Positions 17,227 through 26,690 of a DNA stretch of 64,000 nucleotides are shown piece after piece. The position numbers and the translations under genes are program-made. How positions within the stretch are numbered: the first letter of the stretch is position 1; each line of letters begins with the position of its first letter. The notes under the pieces were generated by a model that was not told the DNA's origin, did not search any database, and saw only the letters and a program-made list of their open reading frames with translations. The stretch comes from CAWDYA01 sp963806495 (lineage in GTDB: Bacteria > Acidobacteriota > Polarisedimenticolia > JACPZX01 > DASXTC01): positions 1 to 64,000 of the forward strand of contig CAWDYA010000004.1 of the NCBI GenBank assembly GCA_963806495.1, given 5' to 3'.

Positions 17227-20200
17227 TCAAGCTGACCAATGCGTTAGGGGTACGCAGCGGACAATGAGCAGCTGGGGGGGGGGTGACAGCGGGGGTCTCA
17301 GGCTGAGACGAGTACGATCCGGGGCGGATGTCAGGTCGCGGGCGTCCCGTCCAGGGGCTCGGCGCCATCGGCTGCGGGCCGGGCCGTTACCGTCGGCGTG
17401 TTCCAGCCAGTACTCGATTCGTCCGAGTAGGAGCTCGCTGTCGATCGGCTTGCTGACGTAGTCGTCGCATCCGGCTGCGAGCGCCTTCTCACGATCTCCG
17501 GGCATCGCAGCTGCGGTCAGCGCGATGACGCGCGTGTTCATGATGCCCGGCTGCTCGCGCATGGTTCGGGTAGCCTCGTGGCCTCCCATCTCTGGCATCA
17601 TCATGTCCATCAGCACCACATCCGGGCGCAGGGAGGCCGTCAACTCGAGCGCCTCGCGGCCGTTCTGCGCGACGGCCACCTCGTATCCTTCGGTTCGGAG
17701 CAGAAACTCGATGGTGTACTGGTTCGCGGGATCATCCTCAACCAGGAGAATCAGGCCGCGTTCCTGGCCCTTTGCCGTCTGCGCGCCGCAGGCAGCCACG
17801 TCAGCCGCCGCGCTCCATGCCTCAAGGCCCGCTCGGGCGGAAGGACCGCCTTCCGGATCGACCGCCGTGTCTGGTGGTGTGACCTCCGTGGGCAGTGAGT
17901 CCAGCAGCCGCCCGATCTCCGCGAGCATGCGATCCGGCTCCAGAGGGTTCTTGAGGAACACGCTGCGCGCATCACGGCTCAAGCGCCGGTTCTCATCGGG
18001 CGTGAGGTCCTTCGCGGTATAGATGACCACCGGGATGTCGCGCGTCCCGGGCCGTGCTTTGAGCCCTTCCAGCACCTCGAAACCATCCATCCCGGGCATG
18101 CTCAGGTCGAGCATGATGAGGTCCGGCCGGTCACGCTCCGCTGTTGTAATCCCTTCATCCCCGCGCGAGGCTGTCTGCACCTCATACTTGTTCTCGGACA
18201 GGAGCCTCGCGAGAAGGTCGGAGTCGACGATGTTGTCATCGATGATCAGAACGCGCTTGACGTCCTTGCGCTCGACCCACTGGATCTGATCGATCGTATC
18301 CGCCAGATCGGTCTCGTTGATCGGCTTGACGAGATACCGATATGCGCCCAGGCAGACGCCCCGCTCGCGGTTGTCGAGCACCGACGCGATGATCACTGGT
18401 ATGTGCCGCGTCTTCGGATCGGACTTCAACTCGGAGAGCACATCCCATCCGCTCTTCTTTGGAAGGATCAGGTCGAGCGTGATCGCGATGGGAGAGTATT
18501 GCCTCGCCTTCTCCAGCACCTCGTTGCCGTCGCGCGCGAAGACGGCCTGGCAACCATGCCTGTTCAGGTATTTCTTCATGATGTACAGGTTGTCCATCTC
18601 GTCCTCGGCTACCAGCACGACCGGCCTGTGGTCGGTGAGCGCCGTGGCCGAATCGTCGCCTGTTCCGGCGAGCGACGGCTCCAGCATCTGCATCCGGACC
18701 CGCCGGAGCGTCTCGGTCGGGCTCGCTGGCACGGGAGGCGCCACCTCGTACGGAACGGTCAAGGTGAACGTCGAACCGGCATCCGGCTCGCTTGTCACGG
18801 TCAGCGTGCCGCCCATCAACTCGGCCATCTTGCGGGAGATCGTCAGGCCCAGCCCGGTGCCGCCATACTGCCGCGTGGTTGACTCGTCCGCCTGCCGGAA
18901 TTCCTCGAAGATGTGATCCATCGCCTCGGGCGCGATGCCGATGCCGGTGTCGGTGATGGCGAATGTGATGGATGCGGGATCCGCGGTAGACGAGGCACGG
19001 AGCGTGACGCCCCCGGTCTCGGTGAACTTGATGGCGTTGCCGAGCAGGTTCACTAGGATCTGGCGCAGCTTGTGCTCGTCGGCGTTGATGAACTCTGGCA
19101 GGCCGTTCTGCAGCTCGACGTTCAGGGCCAGCGCCTTGTCCTCAGCAAGTGGCCGAAGTGTGTCGGTCATCATGGTGATCAGGGCGTGCAGCGACATCGG
19201 CTTGCGCTCCACGCTCATCCGCCCGGCCTCGATCTTCGACAGATCCAGAACGTCATTGATCAGCCGGAGCAGAGATTTGCCGCTCCTGTTGATCAGCGAG
19301 GCCTGCTTCGTCTGTTCCTCGTTGAGCGGCCCGCTCATCTCGTTGGCGAGGATGTCCGACAGAGCAAGCACCGCGTTGAGGGGGGTCCTCAGTTCGTGGG
19401 ACATGTTGGCCAGAAACTGACTCTTGAGCCGGCTGGCCTCCATCACCTTCCGGTTCTGCGCCTCGATCTGCCGGTTTTTTCTTCGCAGCTCTTCCGTGCG
19501 CTCACGCACCGTCCGCTCCAGACCGGCATTGATGTCGAGCGTCCTCCGGTGGGCGGCCTTGAGGGTGTCCACCATCGAGGCGAGTGCGCTGGCCAGGCGC
19601 CCGATCTCGTTGGAGGACGGCATCGAGAGACTGACATCGAGATCCCCCTGGCTGATCCGGTCCGCCCGGTGAGCGAGATCCGACAGAGGGCCGGACAGCC
19701 GCCGGGAAACGGCGAACACGATGGGCACGGCGGCCAGGATGAAGACAAGGCCGGCGATGATCGCACTGTCGCGCACGGCCACGATCGGTACGGTCAACTC
19801 GGCACGCGACACGAGCGCGGCTACGGTCCAGTTGAGGGGCGCAAGACTGGCCGGCCGCATGATACGCGAGTAGCCGACCATCCAGCGGCCGCGCGGGTCG
19901 GTTGGGTCGGCCGGGTCGTAGTCGGCCACGCCGCGCAGCGAGGACGCCAGCCTGTGGGCGACCGGGGCCAGGTCCGGCACGTCACCCATGTCCCGGAACA
20001 CGTACTCGATTTGCGGATGGCTGATCACCTTGCCGTCAGGAGAGATCACGACGAGGTAGCCGCCGTCTCCCACGTGCACCGAATTGACCAGATCCTGGAT
20101 TGCGTTGAGATTGAACACCGCCTTGACCACTCCGAGCGGCGGCCGCGGCTCGTCGAGGATCGGCAACGCCACGCTGTAGGTGTATCCTCCTCCCGACGGG

Positions 20201-20736
20201 TCATACGCCAGGTTGTTCAAATATCCCCGCTTCGCGACCGCCTCCTGCCACCATGTCTCGTCGTTCTGGCGCAGGTCACTCGTGGGGCCTGATGCCGCTG
20301 CGTTGATCCCGTACCGGTCGGTGACGAACACCTCGGCGATGTAAGGATGGCTCTCCTTCAGTTCGGCGAGGAACCGGTCAGCGGCCGACGGCACGCCATC
20401 ACGGAGCGCGCCCGCGCGGGCTGCCACCTCGTGCTCCCCGGCCCGCTGCAGCCCCAGCGCCTCGGTGCGTCGGGTGCCTTCGAACGCCGCCGCCCGCACC
20501 GCGGGACTCAACGTCAAGGTCTGCACCTCGCGCGCCCGCTCGTCGATTTCGGCGTTGATCCGGTGCACCGCCTGATCGACTCCCTGCAGCAGATCCTGCC
20601 GGATCCGTTCCTCCAGAACCCGGGAGTTCATCTGATAGGCGATGTAGCTCAGAAGGACCACGAGGGTGACGGACAGCGACGCGTAGACGAACGTGATGTC
20701 GCCCGAGAGGCTCTTGCCGCGCCGCAGCAAACGCAT
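17227..20736 (-). CDS. hybrid sensor histidine kinase with three receiver domains
   Basis: A 1,169-aa membrane kinase. TM1 near residues 14-34, an extracytoplasmic double-Cache-like sensor (~35-310), TM2 (~320-342), HAMP, a coiled coil, then HisKA with His447 (ANMSHELRTPLNAV) and a HATPase domain with NLLGNAIKF, DTGIGIAPEA and GGTGLGLTIS. Three receivers follow, each with a phosphoacceptor Asp: ITLDLILPKKSG, LIMLDLSMPGMDG and VVLMDMMMPEMGG. It lacks an Hpt domain, so phosphotransfer may end at the receivers or go to a separate Hpt. It starts 14 bp after the REC-GGDEF gene and is probably co-transcribed with it. The proline-rich tail after the last receiver is unremarkable. Confidence 0.93.
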   Translation of the reverse strand: MRLLRRGKSLSGDITFVYASLSVTLVVLLSYIAYQMNSRVLEERIRQDLLQGVDQAVHRINAEIDERAREVQTLTLSPAVRAAAFEGTRRTEALGLQRAGEHEVAARAGALRDGVPSAADRFLAELKESHPYIAEVFVTDRYGINAAASGPTSDLRQNDETWWQEAVAKRGYLNNLAYDPSGGGYTYSVALPILDEPRPPLGVVKAVFNLNAIQDLVNSVHVGDGGYLVVISPDGKVISHPQIEYVFRDMGDVPDLAPVAHRLASSLRGVADYDPADPTDPRGRWMVGYSRIMRPASLAPLNWTVAALVSRAELTVPIVAVRDSAIIAGLVFILAAVPIVFAVSRRLSGPLSDLAHRADRISQGDLDVSLSMPSSNEIGRLASALASMVDTLKAAHRRTLDINAGLERTVRERTEELRRKNRQIEAQNRKVMEASRLKSQFLANMSHELRTPLNAVLALSDILANEMSGPLNEEQTKQASLINRSGKSLLRLINDVLDLSKIEAGRMSVERKPMSLHALITMMTDTLRPLAEDKALALNVELQNGLPEFINADEHKLRQILVNLLGNAIKFTETGGVTLRASSTADPASITFAITDTGIGIAPEAMDHIFEEFRQADESTTRQYGGTGLGLTISRKMAELMGGTLTVTSEPDAGSTFTLTVPYEVAPPVPASPTETLRRVRMQMLEPSLAGTGDDSATALTDHRPVVLVAEDEMDNLYIMKKYLNRHGCQAVFARDGNEVLEKARQYSPIAITLDLILPKKSGWDVLSELKSDPKTRHIPVIIASVLDNRERGVCLGAYRYLVKPINETDLADTIDQIQWVERKDVKRVLIIDDNIVDSDLLARLLSENKYEVQTASRGDEGITTAERDRPDLIMLDLSMPGMDGFEVLEGLKARPGTRDIPVVIYTAKDLTPDENRRLSRDARSVFLKNPLEPDRMLAEIGRLLDSLPTEVTPPDTAVDPEGGPSARAGLEAWSAAADVAACGAQTAKGQERGLILLVEDDPANQYTIEFLLRTEGYEVAVAQNGREALELTASLRPDVVLMDMMMPEMGGHEATRTMREQPGIMNTRVIALTAAAMPGDREKALAAGCDDYVSKPIDSELLLGRIEYWLEHADGNGPARSRWRRAPGRDARDLTSAPDRTRLSLRPPLSPPPQLLIVRCVPLTHWSA

Positions 20737-20749
20737 GACCCGGCCCGGC

Positions 20750-21637
20750 TCAGGCCGAGACGACCATGTTGCGACCCGCCGTCTTCGCCTTGTACAGCGC
20801 CGCGTCGGCCCGCGCGATCAGCTCGTCGGGTGTCGTCACGCCCGCGCCCGGAAAGACCGCCACGCCGCTGCTGATGGTCAGCCGCAGCGGCTCGCCCTTC
20901 CATTCGAAGACGTGCGACTCGACGTCGCGCCGGAGCCGCTCGGCCACCTTCAGCGCCCCCTTGCCGTCGTTCTCGAACAGGATGAGCATGAACTCCTCGC
21001 CGCCGTAGCGTATCGCCAGGTCGCTGCGGCGCACGTGGCGCCTCATGATGGCGGCGACCTCCTTGAGGACGAAGTCGCCCGCCGCGTGCCCGTGCGTGTC
21101 GTTGATCCGCTTGAAGTGATCCACGTCGAGCAGGATGCAGGTGAGCTTGAGCGAGTAGCGCGAGGCCCGGTGCATCTCCTCTTCGAGCCGCTGCTGCATG
21201 TAGCGCCGGTTGTACAGGCCGGTCATCTCGTCGGTGTTGGACGCATGGCGTATCCGGTCCTCGGCGGTGCGCACGCGGATCATCACCCCCACCCGCGCGA
21301 GCAGCTCGTCGGCGTTGAACGGCTTGGTGACGTAGTCGTTGGCGCCCAGATCCAGGCCGCGGATGATCTCGTCCTGGTCGCGGTGCCGGGCCGTCAGGAA
21401 CAGGATCGGGATCGGCGCCGTGCGCGGATCGTCCTTCAGACGCCGGCACACCTCGTAGCCGTCCATCACCGGCATGTGGATGTCCAGAAGCACCGTGTCG
21501 GGCAGTGCCTCCGAGGCGATGCGCAGCGCCTCGGGCCCGTTGGTCGCGGTCAGGCAGCGGTAGCCGCGCGACTCGAGGATGATCTTCAGCGCGTAGATGT
21601 TGACCTCTTCGTCATCGACCAGCAGCACGGTGGCCAT
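20750..21637 (-). CDS. REC-GGDEF diguanylate cyclase (PleD/WspR-like)
   Basis: A 295-aa response regulator. The receiver domain spans residues 1-120 with Asp52 (VLLDIHMPVMDGYE) and a VTKPF lysine. A GGDEF domain follows with the active signature GGEEF at 212-216 and an inhibitory I-site RRSD at 203-206, five residues before it. It should make cyclic di-GMP when phosphorylated and be feedback inhibited. The start has a GAGGTGAGCG ribosome site. It lies directly upstream of the hybrid kinase, its likely phosphodonor or a co-regulated partner. Confidence 0.94.
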   Translation of the reverse strand: MATVLLVDDEEVNIYALKIILESRGYRCLTATNGPEALRIASEALPDTVLLDIHMPVMDGYEVCRRLKDDPRTAPIPILFLTARHRDQDEIIRGLDLGANDYVTKPFNADELLARVGVMIRVRTAEDRIRHASNTDEMTGLYNRRYMQQRLEEEMHRASRYSLKLTCILLDVDHFKRINDTHGHAAGDFVLKEVAAIMRRHVRRSDLAIRYGGEEFMLILFENDGKGALKVAERLRRDVESHVFEWKGEPLRLTISSGVAVFPGAGVTTPDELIARADAALYKAKTAGRNMVVSA

Positions 21638-21701
21638 CGCTCACCTCGAACCCCATCCACAGGGCGAATCGCCGCTTTGGCATTTGAATAGCCGTGGATT
21701 G

Positions 21702-21729
21702 AATATAGGGAGCAGGCTGCAGGGCGCAA
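21702..21729 (-). promoter_or_regulatory. candidate promoter of the diguanylate cyclase/hybrid kinase operon
   Basis: TTGCGC (21724-21729) and TATATT (21702-21707) on the minus strand are 16 bp apart, 65 bp before the cyclase ATG. Confidence 0.4.
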
Positions 21730-21838
21730 CTGACAAATAATGTATCGGCCTATGTATTGTGGATATGCAGCGGAGACCCTGCCGGGCCGGACGATTCAGG
21801 CGGAATGGAAAGTCCCGACGAACCCGCCGAAGTGGTCT

Positions 21839-22711
21839 TCAGACACTAATGTCAATGGCGGTTGTCAAAAAGAGAATAGCCGACACCCATCCGTTGAGCG
21901 TGAAGAAGGCGAGATTGACGCGCGACAGATCGTCCGGGCGGACGATCCGGTGCTCCCACACCAGCACGACCGCCGTCAGCAGGACGCCGGCGTAGTACAC
22001 GCCACCGCGCCCGGCGACGAGGCCCAGCGTGCACAGCGCCGCCACCATCGCCACGTGCAGAACGGACGAGATCCGAAGCGCCGCCGGGATCCCGAACCGC
22101 GCGGGGATCGAGAAAAGCCCCTGGCGGCGATCGAAGTCGACGTCCTGGCAGGCGTAGATGACGTCGAAGCCCGCCGTCCAGCACAGCACCGCCGCGGCCA
22201 GCAGCACCGGCACGAAGGAGGCCGCGCCGCCCACGGCGATCCACGCCCCCACGGGCGCGATGGCCAGCGACAGCCCGAGAAACAGATGGCTCGCCGCGGT
22301 GAACCGCTTGGTGTACGAGTAGCCCATCACGATCGCCAGGGCGAGAGGCGACAGCGCGAAGGGAAGCGGCCCGAGCGCGCGCGCGGCGACGACGAACAGC
22401 AGGCACGAAGCCGCCAGCACCAGACCCGCGCCGCCCACGCCCATCCGCCCGCTCGGCAGCGGCCGGCCCCGGGTGCGGGGGTTTTGCGCGTCGATGCGCC
22501 GGTCGGCGATCCGGTTGAAGCTCATGGCGGCCGTGCGCGCCCCCACCATCGCGGCGACGATCCAGCCGAACTGCCGGACGGTGGGCCAGCCGCCCGCGCC
22601 CAGCAGCATCCCCATGAAGGCGAACGGCAGCGCGAACAGCGTGTGCGGAAAGGCCACCAGCTCGCCCGTCAGCACGAGGCGGCGCCGCAACGCCCCGAGC
22701 ATGCCGGTCAT
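21839..22711 (-). CDS. mqnP: UbiA-family prenyltransferase (MqnP-like)
   Basis: A 290-aa polytopic membrane protein with about eight hydrophobic segments. The first Asp-rich motif is NRIADRRID and the second is YACQDVDFDRRQG, the Mg-prenyl-diphosphate sites of UbiA enzymes. It attaches a polyprenyl chain to an aromatic or dihydronaphthoate acceptor. Pairing with a UbiX homologue and the LFALPFAFMGM and RTAAMSFNRIADR signatures suggest the futalosine-pathway enzyme MqnP rather than 4-hydroxybenzoate UbiA, but the window has no other mqn gene to prove it. Its ATG shares one base with the ubiX stop (TGATG), so translation is coupled. Confidence 0.85.
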   Translation of the reverse strand: MTGMLGALRRRLVLTGELVAFPHTLFALPFAFMGMLLGAGGWPTVRQFGWIVAAMVGARTAAMSFNRIADRRIDAQNPRTRGRPLPSGRMGVGGAGLVLAASCLLFVVAARALGPLPFALSPLALAIVMGYSYTKRFTAASHLFLGLSLAIAPVGAWIAVGGAASFVPVLLAAAVLCWTAGFDVIYACQDVDFDRRQGLFSIPARFGIPAALRISSVLHVAMVAALCTLGLVAGRGGVYYAGVLLTAVVLVWEHRIVRPDDLSRVNLAFFTLNGWVSAILFLTTAIDISV

Positions 22712-23301
22712 CAGGAGCCCCACCGCCTCCCGAGGCGGTGCGCCAGCCCGAGGTGATCCATCACCCGGCCCACGTACTGCTCGACCACGTCCTCGATCGT
22801 CTTCGGGTGGCTGTAGAAGGCGGGGGTGATCGGCAGCACCAGGGCCCCGGCCCGGGTGACCTCGAGCATGTTCTCCAGGTGGATGAGCGAGTAGGGAGCC
22901 TCGCGCACGCCCAGGATCAGCCGCCGCCGCTCCTTGAGCGCCACCTCGCACGCGCGGTGGATCAGGTTGCGGGTCGCTCCGGAGGCGATCGCCCCGAGCG
23001 TGCCGGTGCTGCAGGGCATCACCACCGTGGCCTCGGTCAGGTGCGAGCCGGAGGCGATCGCCGCGCCCACGTCCTGCTCGTCGTACCAGCGCACCTTGTC
23101 GGAGCCGCCCGAAAGCGCGCTGACCAGCGCCTCCATGCCGGCGTCGGCCGGCAGGATCTCCGCGCGGGCCACCCGCAGCGCCGAGGACGAGACCACGCCG
23201 TTGACGCGGCCCACCTCGGGGTGGGAGACGAGCGCCGAGAAGAGCCTCACGGCGGCCGCCGAGCCGCTGGCCCCCGTGACGGCGATGGTGAACTCCTTCA
23301 T
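22711..23301 (-). CDS. ubiX: UbiX-type flavin prenyltransferase
   Basis: A 196-aa protein of the UbiX/Pad1 flavoprotein family, which makes prenylated FMN for UbiD-type decarboxylases. The FMN-binding N-terminus is IAVTGASGSAAAVRLF. The conserved MPCSTGTLGAIASGATRNLI and LGVREAPYSLIHLENM blocks are present, as is PITPAFYSHPKTIEDVV. Length is typical. It is upstream of and overlaps mqnP, so the pair probably serves prenylation and decarboxylation steps of menaquinone synthesis; no ubiD-like gene is in the window. The ATG follows an AGGGGAA ribosome site. Confidence 0.92.
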   Translation of the reverse strand: MKEFTIAVTGASGSAAAVRLFSALVSHPEVGRVNGVVSSSALRVARAEILPADAGMEALVSALSGGSDKVRWYDEQDVGAAIASGSHLTEATVVMPCSTGTLGAIASGATRNLIHRACEVALKERRRLILGVREAPYSLIHLENMLEVTRAGALVLPITPAFYSHPKTIEDVVEQYVGRVMDHLGLAHRLGRRWGS

Positions 23302-23377
23302 GGGCGTTCCCCTGCGATGACGGTGGAAGGCTCCGATGATAGGACCGGGCGGGATCGAGCGTCAAGGAAGGGATATA

Positions 23378-24163
23378 ATGCCGCCCGCCATGACCGAAGA
23401 GTCGATGAAGAAGCTGCTCGACGCGGTGCGCAACCGCAGGCTCGGTGTGTCCGAGGCGTTCGAGCAGCTCGCCTCGCTGCCGATCGCCGACATCGGCTTC
23501 GCCCGATACGACACCCACCGGGCGCTGCGTCGCGGCTTTCCCGAGGTGATCCTCGCGCGCGGCAAGACCGACGAGCAGGTGCTCGGCATCCTGAAGAAGA
23601 TCGCGCCGGTGAAGCACCCGCTGCTCGTCACCCGAGCCACCGAGGAGCTGTACACGCAGGCGGTGGAGTTTCTTCCCGAGGCGCGCTTTCACGGCGCCGC
23701 GCGGGCGATCACGGTGCAGGGGCCGGGCCGGCGCCCCGCCCCGCGCAAGGGGCTCGTGATCGTCACGGCCGGCACGGCCGACATCGGCGTGGCCGAGGAG
23801 GCCGCCGTCACGGCCGAGATCATGGGCAACGCCCCCGAGCGGATCTACGACGTGGGGGTGGCCGGGATCCATCGCCTGCTCGGCGAGGAGAAGCGGCTGC
23901 GCGCGGCCAAGGTGATCATCGTGGTGGCCGGCATGGAAGGGGCGCTGCCCAGCGTGGTGGGCGGGCTCGTGGGGGTGCCGGTGATCGCGGTGCCGACCTC
24001 CAGCGGCTACGGCGCCTCGTTCGGGGGCCTGGCGGCCCTGCTCGGGATGCTCAACAGCTGCTCGTCCGGGCTGACCGTGGTCAACATCGACAACGGCTTC
24101 GGAGCGGGCTACGCCGCCAGCCAGATCCTCTCGCTTCTGCCTGCCGGACGCCGGAAATCCTGA
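23378..24163 (+). CDS. larB: LarB, nickel-pincer nucleotide biosynthesis carboxylase/hydrolase
   Basis: A 261-aa protein of the LarB/PurE-like family, which carboxylates and hydrolyses nicotinic acid adenine dinucleotide to start nickel-pincer cofactor synthesis. PurE-like hallmarks are VIVTAGTADIGVAEEAA, VVAGMEGALPSVVGGL and AVPTSSGYGASFGGLAALLG. The ATG at 23378 follows AAGGAAGGG with 5-nt spacing. An internal ATG at 23390 would follow a TATAAT, but the ribosome site favours the upstream start. LarC and LarE are not in the window. It diverges from ubiX with a 76-bp gap. Confidence 0.9.
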   Translation: MPPAMTEESMKKLLDAVRNRRLGVSEAFEQLASLPIADIGFARYDTHRALRRGFPEVILARGKTDEQVLGILKKIAPVKHPLLVTRATEELYTQAVEFLPEARFHGAARAITVQGPGRRPAPRKGLVIVTAGTADIGVAEEAAVTAEIMGNAPERIYDVGVAGIHRLLGEEKRLRAAKVIIVVAGMEGALPSVVGGLVGVPVIAVPTSSGYGASFGGLAALLGMLNSCSSGLTVVNIDNGFGAGYAASQILSLLPAGRRKS

Positions 24164-24270
24164 TTCCGTCAACTGGATGACGAGATACCCTGAATCATGA
24201 CGGGCGATGATCGCCTGCCCGGCAAGTCTTTTGATATGAGCAGTTGGCGTTGGCCACGAAATAACAAACT

Positions 24271-24280
24271 TTGTTAACAA
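24271..24280. repeat. 10-bp palindrome next to the -35 box
   Basis: TTGTTAACAA is self-complementary and ends 3 bp before the TTGACA of the promoter at 24284. It could be an operator or an AT-rich UP-like element. Confidence 0.45.
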
Positions 24281-24283
24281 ACC

Positions 24284-24312
24284 TTGACAGCACCCGAATG
24301 TGACGATATATT
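24284..24312 (+). promoter_or_regulatory. near-consensus sigma70 promoter of an orphan transcript
   Basis: TTGACA (24284-24289), a 17-bp spacer and TATATT (24307-24312) make one of the two best housekeeping promoters in the window. The predicted start is ~24319. No ORF with a ribosome site follows before the terminators. Confidence 0.8.
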
Positions 24313-24318
24313 TCTGCA

Positions 24319-24402
24319 GTTTTCCGACGACCGGGTGCGCCAAACCCACGATCTGACACATGACTCATCACCCGTCGTCCCCCGGGCACCGGGCGTTTTT
24401 TT
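24319..24402 (+). ncRNA. candidate ~84-nt small RNA or attenuated leader upstream of rpsU
   Basis: The transcript from the 24284 promoter would contain an 11-bp stem with one bulge (24326-24337 with 24369-24379, 31-nt loop) and then an intrinsic terminator with seven T. There is no coding capacity. It is either an independent sRNA or the terminated leader of the rpsU-dnaG-rpoD operon 150 bp downstream. It does not carry the SRP, tmRNA or RNase P signatures I know. Confidence 0.6.
24381..24402 (+). terminator. intrinsic terminator of the small transcript
   Basis: CCCGG-GCA-CCGGG hairpin followed by CG and T7 (24396-24402). Confidence 0.8.
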
Positions 24403-24412
24403 CTTCATAGAA

Positions 24413-24449
24413 CGGGGGAGCGGGTTTTGCGGATCGCCCCCGCCTTTTT
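24413..24449 (+). terminator. second intrinsic terminator before rpsU
   Basis: A GC-rich stem pairs 24413-24422 with 24435-24442 (8 bp, a two-base bulge, 12-nt loop) and runs into T5 at 24445-24449. It lies 11 bp after the first terminator, giving a tandem. The remaining 110 bp to rpsU hold no convincing promoter. Confidence 0.65.
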
Positions 24450-24559
24450 CATGAGGCGCGGGGCGCTTATGTGTCGGGGCGTTCCCGTCGGCGTTCCGGA
24501 AAACGGGTTACCGTTGCAAGACGGCATCTGAACTCCGGTGGAAGGGAGGGATGAAACGG

Positions 24560-24766
24560 ATGCCGCTCATCAAGGTCCGAGAAGACGAGTCCCTGGAGAA
24601 CGCGCTGCGTCGCTTCAAGCGCAAGTGCGAGAAGTCCGGGATTCTGAGCGAGTTGAAGAAGAGGCAGCACTACGAGAAGCCGAGCGCGCGACGCAAGCGC
24701 AAGGCTCTGGCCGCCCGCAAGAAGATGCTCAAGCGGATGGCGCAGGAACGCAAGTTCAACGGTTAG
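24560..24766 (+). CDS. rpsU: 30S ribosomal protein S21
   Basis: A 68-aa highly basic protein. PLIKVREDESLENALRRFKR, KCEKSGIL and RRKRKALAARKKMLKRMAQE are the S21 pattern. S21 binds the 30S platform near the anti-Shine-Dalgarno and helps start translation. The ATG at 24560 is preferred over the one at 24551 because S21 proteins begin MPxIKVRE and GGGAGGG is 9 nt upstream of it but abuts the earlier ATG. First gene of the rpsU-dnaG-rpoD macromolecular synthesis operon. Confidence 0.96.
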   Translation: MPLIKVREDESLENALRRFKRKCEKSGILSELKKRQHYEKPSARRKRKALAARKKMLKRMAQERKFNG

Positions 24767-24798
24767 GGCTGGCCACAGGTACTGGCACTGGACACCAG

Positions 24799-24826
24799 GG
24801 AGGGAGCGCGGGCAGGTGCTCCCTCC
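24799..24826 (+). terminator. hairpin between rpsU and dnaG
   Basis: GGAGGGAGC pairs with GCTCCCTCC over a 10-nt loop. There is no U-tract. In the classical operon a partial terminator or processing site between these genes lowers dnaG expression; this hairpin sits at the equivalent place. Confidence 0.5.
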
Positions 24827-24919
24827 TCATGCCTGACGCCGACACGACACACTGCCGATAGGTCCGGACGGCCTGAGCCGTCACTGTGGGACGGCTGGCC
24901 CGCCGTTCCGGGAGGGACC

Positions 24920-26678
24920 TTGGCAAGGCCGCTGGCACCAGACTTCGTCGACAAGGTCCGCACCACTGTCGACATCGTGGCACTGATCTCGGAGACCGTG
25001 CCGCTGAAGAAGGCGGGCCGGAAGTTCCGCGGTCTGTGCCCCTTCCACCCCGAGAAGACACCCTCGTTCTACATCGACGACGCCAAGGGGCTGTTCTACT
25101 GCTTCGGCTGCCAGGCCGGCGGCGACGCCTTCAAGTTCGTCCAGATGCGCGAGAACGTCGAGTTCCTCGAGGCGGCCAGGATCCTCGCCGCCAAGCTGGG
25201 GATTCCGGTGCCCGAGACGCGCCACGGCGGACGGCCGTCGGAGCGCGAGGCGCTGCTGTCGGCGCACAAGGCCGCAGCCGACTTCTATCACGACACGCTC
25301 AAGAACCGCCCCGAGGGACGCGCCGCCCGCGAGTACCTGGCGAAGCGCGGCGTCACGCCCGAGACGATCGACCGGCTGGGCATCGGGTACGCCCCGAACC
25401 GGTGGGACGGGCTGAAGGGGTTTCTCGCCAAGCGCGGGTTCGCCACGCCGCTGCTCGTGACCGGCGGGCTGCTGGCCCAGAAAGAGGGCCGCTCCTCGAC
25501 CTACGACCGGTTCCGCAACCGGGTGGTGTTTCCGATCCGAAGCCTCGCCGGCGAGGTGATCGGCTTCGGCGGCCGCATCCTGGGCGAGGGCGAGCCGAAA
25601 TACCTCAACTCGGCCGAGACGCCGCTTTACAACAAGCGGGAGAACCTGTACGGCCTCGACCTGACGCGACACGGCATCCGCGACGCCGAAGAAGCGGTCG
25701 TGGTCGAGGGGTACTTCGACTTCGCCACGCTGTTTCAGGCCGGGGTGGGCAACGTCGTGGCCACCCTCGGCACGGCGTTCGCCGAGCAGCAGGTGAGCCT
25801 GCTTCGCCGGTTCAACGACCGGGTCGTCATCAACTACGACCCCGACACCGCCGGCGCCTCGGCCACGCGGCGCAGCATCGACCTGCTGCTCGCGCAGGGG
25901 TTCAGGGTCCGGGTGCTCGAGCTGGATCCCGGGCAGGACCCGGACGACTTCATGCGGCGCCAGGGCATCGATACCTATCGCGAGCGGCTGAAGCGGGCGC
26001 CGCGCTACTTCGACTATCTCGTGGACAAGGCGGTGGCCGGCCGGGATCTGTCCGACTACGAGGCCAAGAGCGCCGCGTTGCGGCAGATCCTGCCGATCCT
26101 GTCGCAGGTCCCCGACCGGATCGAGCTGTCCGGCTATGTCAACACGCTGGCCGAGCGGCTCGGTATCGACGACCAGGTGATGCTCGCCGAGGTGCGCGAC
26201 GCCCTGATGAAGGCGCCACGCACCGGCGCGCCCGTGCGGCTTGCCCCGACGCTGGCGCCGGCGAAGATCGCCGAAGCGGAGGGCCGCCTGGTGCGCGCCC
26301 TGCTGGAGAGGGCCGACACCCGCGCGGAGATCCTCTCGCGGCTGAGCGAGGCCGACCTGGAAGGGTCGCTCACCGGCGAGATCGTGCGGGCGCTCGAGGG
26401 GCTCGGCAGCGTGGGGGCCGAGATTCTCGTACCAGAGGCTGAGCGAGGTGCTGCAGGAGCCGGCCCGGTCGATGCTGACCAGCATCGCCATGCGCCCGGA
26501 GCCCGTGGTCTCGCGCGATGAGGCGCTGCTGTGCGCGGAGTCGATGCGGCTCCGGCGCCTGCGGCAGGAGCGTGATCGACTTCAGAAGGAGATGGAGACC
26601 GAGGCCGACATGGCGCGCGTCGAGGAGCTGATGCGCCGGAAGATCGAAGTGAGCCGGCAGATCGATTCACTGTCCTGA
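24920..26678 (+). CDS. dnaG: DNA primase DnaG (frame broken near 26430)
   Basis: About 585 aa. It makes RNA primers for replication. The N-terminal zinc ribbon is C40, H43, C61, C64 (CPFH...CFGC). The RNA-polymerase core has FRNRVVFPI and FGGRIL, and the Toprim motifs are VVVEGYFD (catalytic Glu) and NYDPDTAG. The C-terminal helicase-binding region follows: a one-base break near 26430 separates ALEGLGSVGAE from SYQRLSEVLQEPARS, after which a helical tail ends in RQIDSL. DnaG is essential, so the break is almost surely a sequence error. The start is a TTG preceded by GGGAGGGACC. Confidence 0.95.
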
Positions 26679-26690
26679 GGTGAAAGGCAC

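Noticed and set aside
23374..23379. TATAAT just before larB as a leaderless promoter
   Set aside because: It overlaps an ATG that has a well-spaced ribosome site (AAGGAAGGG), so ordinary initiation at 23378 is simpler.
21839..24361. Long minus-strand frame from the UbiA gene across ubiX and antisense to larB
   Set aside because: Only the UbiA part has family motifs; the rest is a GC-driven shadow of ubiX and larB.
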